33,102 nt of DNA from a virus: the IMG/VR virus record IMGVR_UViG_3300031612_000035, positions 1-33,102 of that record; one strand, 5' to 3'. This document shows positions 29,875 to 33,102 of this stretch, piece after piece. The position numbers were made by a program, and so were the translations under genes. Numbering within the stretch: the first letter of the stretch is position 1; every line of letters begins with the position of its first letter. The notes beneath the pieces were generated by a model that saw nothing but the letters and a program-made list of their open reading frames with translations, ran no database searches and was not told the DNA's origin.

Positions 29875-30844
29875 ACCGATCAATGGCAATGACTTAGAGG
29901 CAGTTGCCGCAAATTTGATTATGAACACGCCTCAAAATGTTGATGAAACTCTAGTAAAATCTGACGATGTATCTGATGACGGTCAGCCGGAACAGATGGA
30001 AACTGAAGAAGAAGATCAATATGACGCCGATACCGCATCTGGCGAAGATTATAATGCGGGTGAGGAATACGAAGAAACTGAAGAAAGCGAAGTTCAAGAA
30101 GAGCCTGTGTATTCCGTCAAAGTAGACGGTGTTGAAACAGAGGTATCCTTAGACGAACTCAAACGCGGATATTCAGGGCAGAAGTATATCCAAAAGGGAA
30201 TGGCTGAAACTGCGGAAGCAAAGAAGCAAGCTGAAGAAATTAGTAATCAAGTTTCCCAAGAGCGACAAGCACTGATGCAGATGATGCAACAGCTACAAAA
30301 AAGCGGTGTTCCGCAATTGCCAGAGTATCCGCCAGAGGAGCTACGAAATAGCGACCCTCTTGGGTATCTTGAAGCAGAAGCAGAATATCGCCGTGCCGTA
30401 GATAAGAGACAGCAGTTTGAACAACAGGCTGCGTATGTTTCTGAGCAAGAACGGCTTCAGAAAGTCAAAAATAACGATGCAAACAATCAACGTGAAGCTA
30501 TGCGGATCGCTGAATGGTTGCCCGAATTTGCTGACCCTGATAAACGTGGCGAAATTGTTCAAAAAATCACTGCAAAAGCAAAAAAGCATTACAACTTGTC
30601 TGATGAAGCAATTGCTACTGTGACAACGGCGGATGAAGTTTTGATTTTGAATGATGCTTTGAAGTGGCGCGAATTGCAGTCCAACAAATCCAATGCCCAT
30701 AAAAAGGCAGAGGGTGCGCGGCCTGTGCGTCCAACAACTAAACGCAATGCTCAAGCTGGTAAATCATCAAAAGCAGAAAAAGCGGCTCGTGATATGCGTA
30801 AGACAGGCAGCATAGATGATGTTGCTAATTTCTTACTTTCTTAA
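29861..30844 (+). CDS. Scaffolding protein
   Basis: This 327-aa protein has an acidic N-terminus (about 33-83, with ETEEEDQ, DADTASGED, EEYEETEESEVQEE), then PVYSVKVDGVETEVSLDELKRGYSGQKYIQKG (82-113), a common phage scaffold element, a coiled-coil segment (about 115-148), and a basic C-terminal end (KAEGARPVRPTTKR..., KAARDMRKTGSIDDVANFLLS). Basic C-termini of scaffolds bind the capsid protein. It starts at GTG with AAAGG upstream. Position immediately before the capsid gene supports the call. Confidence 0.85.
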   Translation: METTEPINGNDLEAVAANLIMNTPQNVDETLVKSDDVSDDGQPEQMETEEEDQYDADTASGEDYNAGEEYEETEESEVQEEPVYSVKVDGVETEVSLDELKRGYSGQKYIQKGMAETAEAKKQAEEISNQVSQERQALMQMMQQLQKSGVPQLPEYPPEELRNSDPLGYLEAEAEYRRAVDKRQQFEQQAAYVSEQERLQKVKNNDANNQREAMRIAEWLPEFADPDKRGEIVQKITAKAKKHYNLSDEAIATVTTADEVLILNDALKWRELQSNKSNAHKKAEGARPVRPTTKRNAQAGKSSKAEKAARDMRKTGSIDDVANFLLS

Positions 30845-30867
30845 TTTTGCACTGAAAGGACAGCCAA

Positions 30868-31833
30868 ATGGCCGTTACAGCAAACACAAACGAAACATAC
30901 GATGTTTCAACTATTAAAGAAGATTTAGCAGCCGCTATGGCCTCTATTTCTCCAGTTGAAACCATTTTCATGTCCACTATTGGCACACGCAATGTCGATA
31001 ACACATTTTTTGAATGGTCTGAAGTTGATCTAGCTGCCGCTTCTGCGACTAACCGCGCAATAGAGGGCGATGCTTCCCCTGCCAATACAGCACCTACAAA
31101 TGCTGTTCGCAAAGGTAACTACACACAAATTTCTACTAAAGTTGTAGAAGTTTCTGACACTGCTAATGAAGTGTCGGGGGTTGCTGATGCTCAAACTGTT
31201 GCAAAACAAGTTGCTTACAAGTTGAGCGAAATGAAGCGCGACATGGAGAAAATGGTATTAGGTAGCAATGTCGCTGCCTCTGCTGGTGCTTCTGGGACTG
31301 CGCGTCAAACAGCTAGTTTGTCAGCATTTCTTACAACTAATGTATCTCGTGGTGCAGGTGGCGCTAACGGTACAACTTCTGGTACTGGCGAAGCTGGTTT
31401 CCCAAATGCAGCTGCAACCGATGGCACTCCACGGGCAATTACTGAGGCAATGCTAAAAACAGTAATTGCAGCTTGTTGGGAAAGTGGCGCTCAACCAACT
31501 GTTGTGTTGTGTGGTTCTTCACAGAAGCAAACCATTTCAACCTTCACTGGTAACGCTACGCGCTACAAAGAAGCTGAAGACAGCAAGTTAAACGCCGCAA
31601 TTGACGTTTATATTTCTGATTTTGGTGAGCTTCAGATTGCTCCAGCGCGTCAAATTCGTCCACGCGATGTGTTCGTATTAGCTCCAGAATTTGCAAAAAT
31701 TGCGTATCTGCAAACTGCAAAGCAAAAGCCGTTGGCTCGTACAGGTCTTTCTGAACGCCGCCTAATTTCTGCTGAGTATGGTTTGGAAGTTACTTCGCAA
31801 AAAGCACACGGTGTTATTGCTGACGTTTCCTAA
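30868..31833 (+). CDS. Major capsid protein (SU10/DUF5309-like)
   Basis: This 321-aa protein has the N-terminal capsid arm and P-loop-like pattern of the DUF5309/SU10 group: YDVSTIKEDLAAAMASISPVETIF, NTFFEWSEVDLAAASATNRAIEGDASP, KGNYTQISTKVVEVSDTAN, then a C-terminal region with VLCGSSQKQTISTFTGNATRY and ISDFGELQIAPARQIRPRDVFVLAPEFAKIAY. The HK97-type fold is expected. AAAGGA lies about 10 bases before the ATG. The stop is followed within 11 bases by a terminator hairpin, which would limit read-through so that capsid is the most abundant product. Confidence 0.92.
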   Translation: MAVTANTNETYDVSTIKEDLAAAMASISPVETIFMSTIGTRNVDNTFFEWSEVDLAAASATNRAIEGDASPANTAPTNAVRKGNYTQISTKVVEVSDTANEVSGVADAQTVAKQVAYKLSEMKRDMEKMVLGSNVAASAGASGTARQTASLSAFLTTNVSRGAGGANGTTSGTGEAGFPNAAATDGTPRAITEAMLKTVIAACWESGAQPTVVLCGSSQKQTISTFTGNATRYKEAEDSKLNAAIDVYISDFGELQIAPARQIRPRDVFVLAPEFAKIAYLQTAKQKPLARTGLSERRLISAEYGLEVTSQKAHGVIADVS

Positions 31834-31843
31834 ACTACTAAAG

Positions 31844-31876
31844 AGGGAGAGGCCGCTCTGGTTTCTCCCTACTTTT
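31844..31876 (+). terminator. Intrinsic terminator after the major capsid gene
   Basis: An 11-bp stem (AGGGAGA-GGCC 31844-31854, pairing with GGTT-TCTCCCT 31860-31870; two G:T pairs) with a 5-nt loop is followed by ACTTTT. It lies 11 bases after the capsid stop. The T-tract is short, so partial read-through to the genes downstream is likely. Confidence 0.75.
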
Positions 31877-31899
31877 AACAACTTAAAAAGGGGTTAAAT

Positions 31900-31956
31900 A
31901 TGCCAAAAGGTAAAGGTTCATACGGCACTAAAAGAGGCCGTCCACCTAAAAAGTAA
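31900..31956 (+). CDS. Tiny 18-aa basic protein between two terminator hairpins
   Basis: The ATG at 31900 has AAGGGG seven bases upstream, a strong site. The 18 codons read MPKGKGSYGTKRGRPPKK, a very basic, Gly-rich peptide with a GRPPKK tail like an AT-hook, then TAA. It is isolated between the terminator at 31844-31876 and another at 31964-31985. I recall similar tiny peptides (MPxGKGxYGxxxGRPxKK) after the capsid gene in marine phages. Nucleic-acid binding or capsid association is guessed from charge only. Confidence 0.7.
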   Translation: MPKGKGSYGTKRGRPPKK

Positions 31957-31963
31957 TTTAACA

Positions 31964-31989
31964 GGGGGGCTTTGGCTCCCCACTATTTT
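31964..31989 (+). terminator. Second hairpin, following the 18-aa gene
   Basis: GGGGGGC (31964-31970), loop TTTG, GCTCCCC (31975-31981) form a 7-bp stem with one G:T pair, followed by ACTATTTTA. The T-tract is short. It lies eight bases after the 18-aa stop, so the tiny gene is flanked on both sides by terminator-like hairpins. Confidence 0.65.
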
Positions 31990-32002
31990 AAGGAATATAA
32001 AA

Positions 32003-32164
32003 ATGAAAATTGAAATTATTACAGAGCGCAAACCGTTTTTTGATGGCAAAGCCTGTGAAATGGGTCAAATCATTGATTGCAACGCAAAGGAAGGCCGGGA
32101 CTTTATTTCAAAAGGATTTGGTTTTGAAGTTCAATCACCTAAAAAAACGGCTGATAAAAAATGA
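32003..32164 (+). CDS. 53-aa small protein, typical post-capsid head protein
   Basis: This short protein (MKIEIITERKPFFDGKACEMGQIIDCNAKE..., ending SPKKTADKK) has the pattern of small phage proteins following the capsid gene: two strands, a G-x-I-I-D turn, an acidic helix with DFISKGFGFEV, and a basic tail. AAGGA lies eight bases before the ATG. The stop overlaps the next ATG (ATGA). Such proteins are thought to be head-completion or decoration proteins; that role is inference. Confidence 0.65.
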   Translation: MKIEIITERKPFFDGKACEMGQIIDCNAKEGRDFISKGFGFEVQSPKKTADKK

Positions 32165-32445
32165 ACGAAAACATTTTAGATACAAAATACTCTACTGAAG
32201 ATGATAAGCTAATTGTTACGCGCTCTCAAGATGTGCAAGCTATTTTGGATCATGCAAAAGAAAAGCAAATTGGTGGTCATAACCGTAAATCCGATATGCG
32301 GCACGTTATGAGCGTTCCTTTTGTAATTGCGGAATTGTGGATGAAAGAATGCGGTGCAAGTATTGGTTCTCACGAGTTTGCAGCATATGCTAAAACAAAA
32401 CTGTTAAGTGGAGAGTATTCAAAATTAATGGTTCACGGTTACTAA
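32161..32445 (+). CDS. Conserved hypothetical protein of the head region
   Basis: This 94-aa protein has the stretch DDKLIVTRSQDVQAILDHAKEKQ (14-36), then DMRHVMSVPFVIAELWMKECG (45-65) and a C-terminal KLLSGEYSKLMVHGY. I recognise this as a type common after the capsid gene in marine podoviruses, without proven function. It is coupled to the preceding gene by a 4-bp ATGA overlap. Confidence 0.72.
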   Translation: MNENILDTKYSTEDDKLIVTRSQDVQAILDHAKEKQIGGHNRKSDMRHVMSVPFVIAELWMKECGASIGSHEFAAYAKTKLLSGEYSKLMVHGY

Positions 32446-32460
32446 ATTAAAGGCAGTATT

Positions 32461-33039
32461 ATGAATAATAAAACGAAAATGATCCGTTTAATTGTCATAT
32501 TGTTTTTTTTAGTAGGAGGTTCGACTACAGCACAGGCTGCTGACACAGTGTATAGCGATAGCAATGTCACTTCATCAGGCACTATGGATACCACGGTTCG
32601 CAGCCCACCACCTACTGCTATATCTCCACAGATCAGCACGGGGACGGGCGATCTTTGTACCATAGGGGTCTCAGGAGCCGTGCAAACCCAGATTTTGGGC
32701 ATTAGTGTAGGAAAGGTCTACACGGAAGAGAACTGTTTGCGCTTAAAGAATGCTAAAACCATGTACGATATGGGCATGAAAGTGGCGGCTGTGTCTGTAA
32801 TGTGCCAAGATGCAAACGTAAAACTTGCGATGAAAAATGCTGGAACTCCATGCCCTATTAACGGATTGATAGGCGATGCGGCCACTATGGCGTGGGAGGA
32901 ACAAGAACGTATCGAACCAGAAACATATTCTGATGATGGTGAGGGCGCTATAAAAGGTATGATAAAAAATGTGGATAAAGACACAAAGGTTGGGTTGGGC
33001 GCTGTTCTTGGCGCTCTTGGCCTCCTCCTCCTCCTCTGA
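32461..33039 (+). CDS. Secreted or membrane-tethered Cys-rich protein, marine-phage conserved type
   Basis: This 192-aa protein has a clear signal peptide (about 1-26: basic MNNKTKMIR, hydrophobic LIVILFFLVGG, then TTAQA-AD cleavage pattern). The mature part is Ser/Thr/Pro-rich at first (SSGTMDTTVRSPPPTAISPQI), then has a conserved core DLCTIGVSGAVQTQILGISVGK and four Cys residues (in DLC, ENC, VMC, TPC) suited to disulfides. It ends in a hydrophobic VGLGAVLGALGLLLLL tail coded partly by (CTC)5. I recall this type in many marine phages; function is unknown. Its 3' end overlaps an out-of-frame reading frame starting at 32969. Confidence 0.8.
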   Translation: MNNKTKMIRLIVILFFLVGGSTTAQAADTVYSDSNVTSSGTMDTTVRSPPPTAISPQISTGTGDLCTIGVSGAVQTQILGISVGKVYTEENCLRLKNAKTMYDMGMKVAAVSVMCQDANVKLAMKNAGTPCPINGLIGDAATMAWEEQERIEPETYSDDGEGAIKGMIKNVDKDTKVGLGAVLGALGLLLLL

Positions 33040-33102
33040 GCCGTTTACGTACAGCGCAACGGGGAACGCGGCGCACGGGGCGTTGAACTGGTCTATGGGA
33101 AA
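32969..33102 (+). CDS. 5' end of an overlapping small secreted protein gene, truncated by the window edge
   Basis: This frame is in the +1 frame relative to the preceding gene and overlaps its last 71 bp. It starts MWIKTQRLGWALFLALLASSSSS, a basic N-terminus, a hydrophobic core and Ser residues, like a signal peptide. It then has EPFTYSATGNAAHGALNWSM and is still open at the window end. No lipobox Cys is visible. AAAGG lies about 12 bases before the ATG. If the ends join with one A shared, it continues to the acidic frame at 3-44 (about 58 aa in total). Confidence 0.5.
   Translation, partial: MWIKTQRLGWALFLALLASSSSSEPFTYSATGNAAHGALNWSMG
33022..33036 (+). repeat. (CTC)5 microsatellite in overlapping signal-peptide/tail codons
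   Basis: Five CTC repeats encode LLLLL at the end of the 32461-33039 protein and part of the Ser run of the overlapping frame. In-frame slippage by 3 bp would change both proteins at once without changing frame. Confidence 0.85.

Overview
The window looks like most or all of one tailed double-stranded DNA phage genome of about 33 kb. It carries one lysis cassette, one recombination/replication region, one terminase pair, one portal, one scaffold, one major capsid protein and a full short-tail and fibre set. There is no integrase, DNA polymerase, RNA polymerase or tRNA gene that I can recognise. The P22-like portal, SU10-type capsid and adaptor proteins, nozzle-like protein and absence of a tape measure point to a podovirus. 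Several structural proteins belong to families I know mainly from marine phages of alphaproteobacteria and cyanobacteria, and the overall plan resembles small pelagiphage/roseophage podoviruses. The host cannot be fixed from the sequence.

Layout. 1-1928 (+): lysis region, with a membrane coiled-coil protein, an EF-hand membrane protein, a 3TM holin and a GH108 endolysin. 1928-2043: a long hairpin with T-tracts on both sides between convergent operons. 2062-4167 (-): six small early genes, two of them HTH proteins, with a tandem-repeat leader near 3.6 kb. 4275-4706 (+): a lone RusA resolvase, possibly on a leaderless transcript. 4682-6571 (-): recombination operon (ERF annealing protein, SSB, a DUF1367/NinB-like protein, an HNH nuclease). 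6663-8009 (+): small HTH regulator, lambda O-like initiator with iteron-like repeats inside its gene, and an unidentified third gene. 8073-8120: strong terminator. 8152-33102 (+): late genes.

Late region order: terminase subunits, a protein with an ART-like domain, tail adaptor, a long fibre/adhesin block, tail collar protein, nozzle protein, internal virion proteins (one with an M15 peptidase), portal, scaffold, capsid, a tiny basic peptide between two hairpins, and a secreted protein. Tail genes precede portal and capsid, the reverse of the lambda/P22 head-then-tail order.

The right end of the window opens a small secreted-protein gene, and the left end closes an open frame that joins gene 1 by a TAATG overlap. 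The late operon therefore probably runs across the ends into the lysis genes, and the window is probably a linearised circular or permuted genome.

Most interesting: the pretoxin/GNAT/ART-like 525-aa protein; two cupredoxin-like domains in different tail proteins with all four type-1 copper ligands present; in-gene origin iterons; three glycine-rich adhesins sharing recombinogenic DNA; an 18-aa peptide between two terminator-like hairpins; and matching operator-like motifs at two divergent promoter regions.
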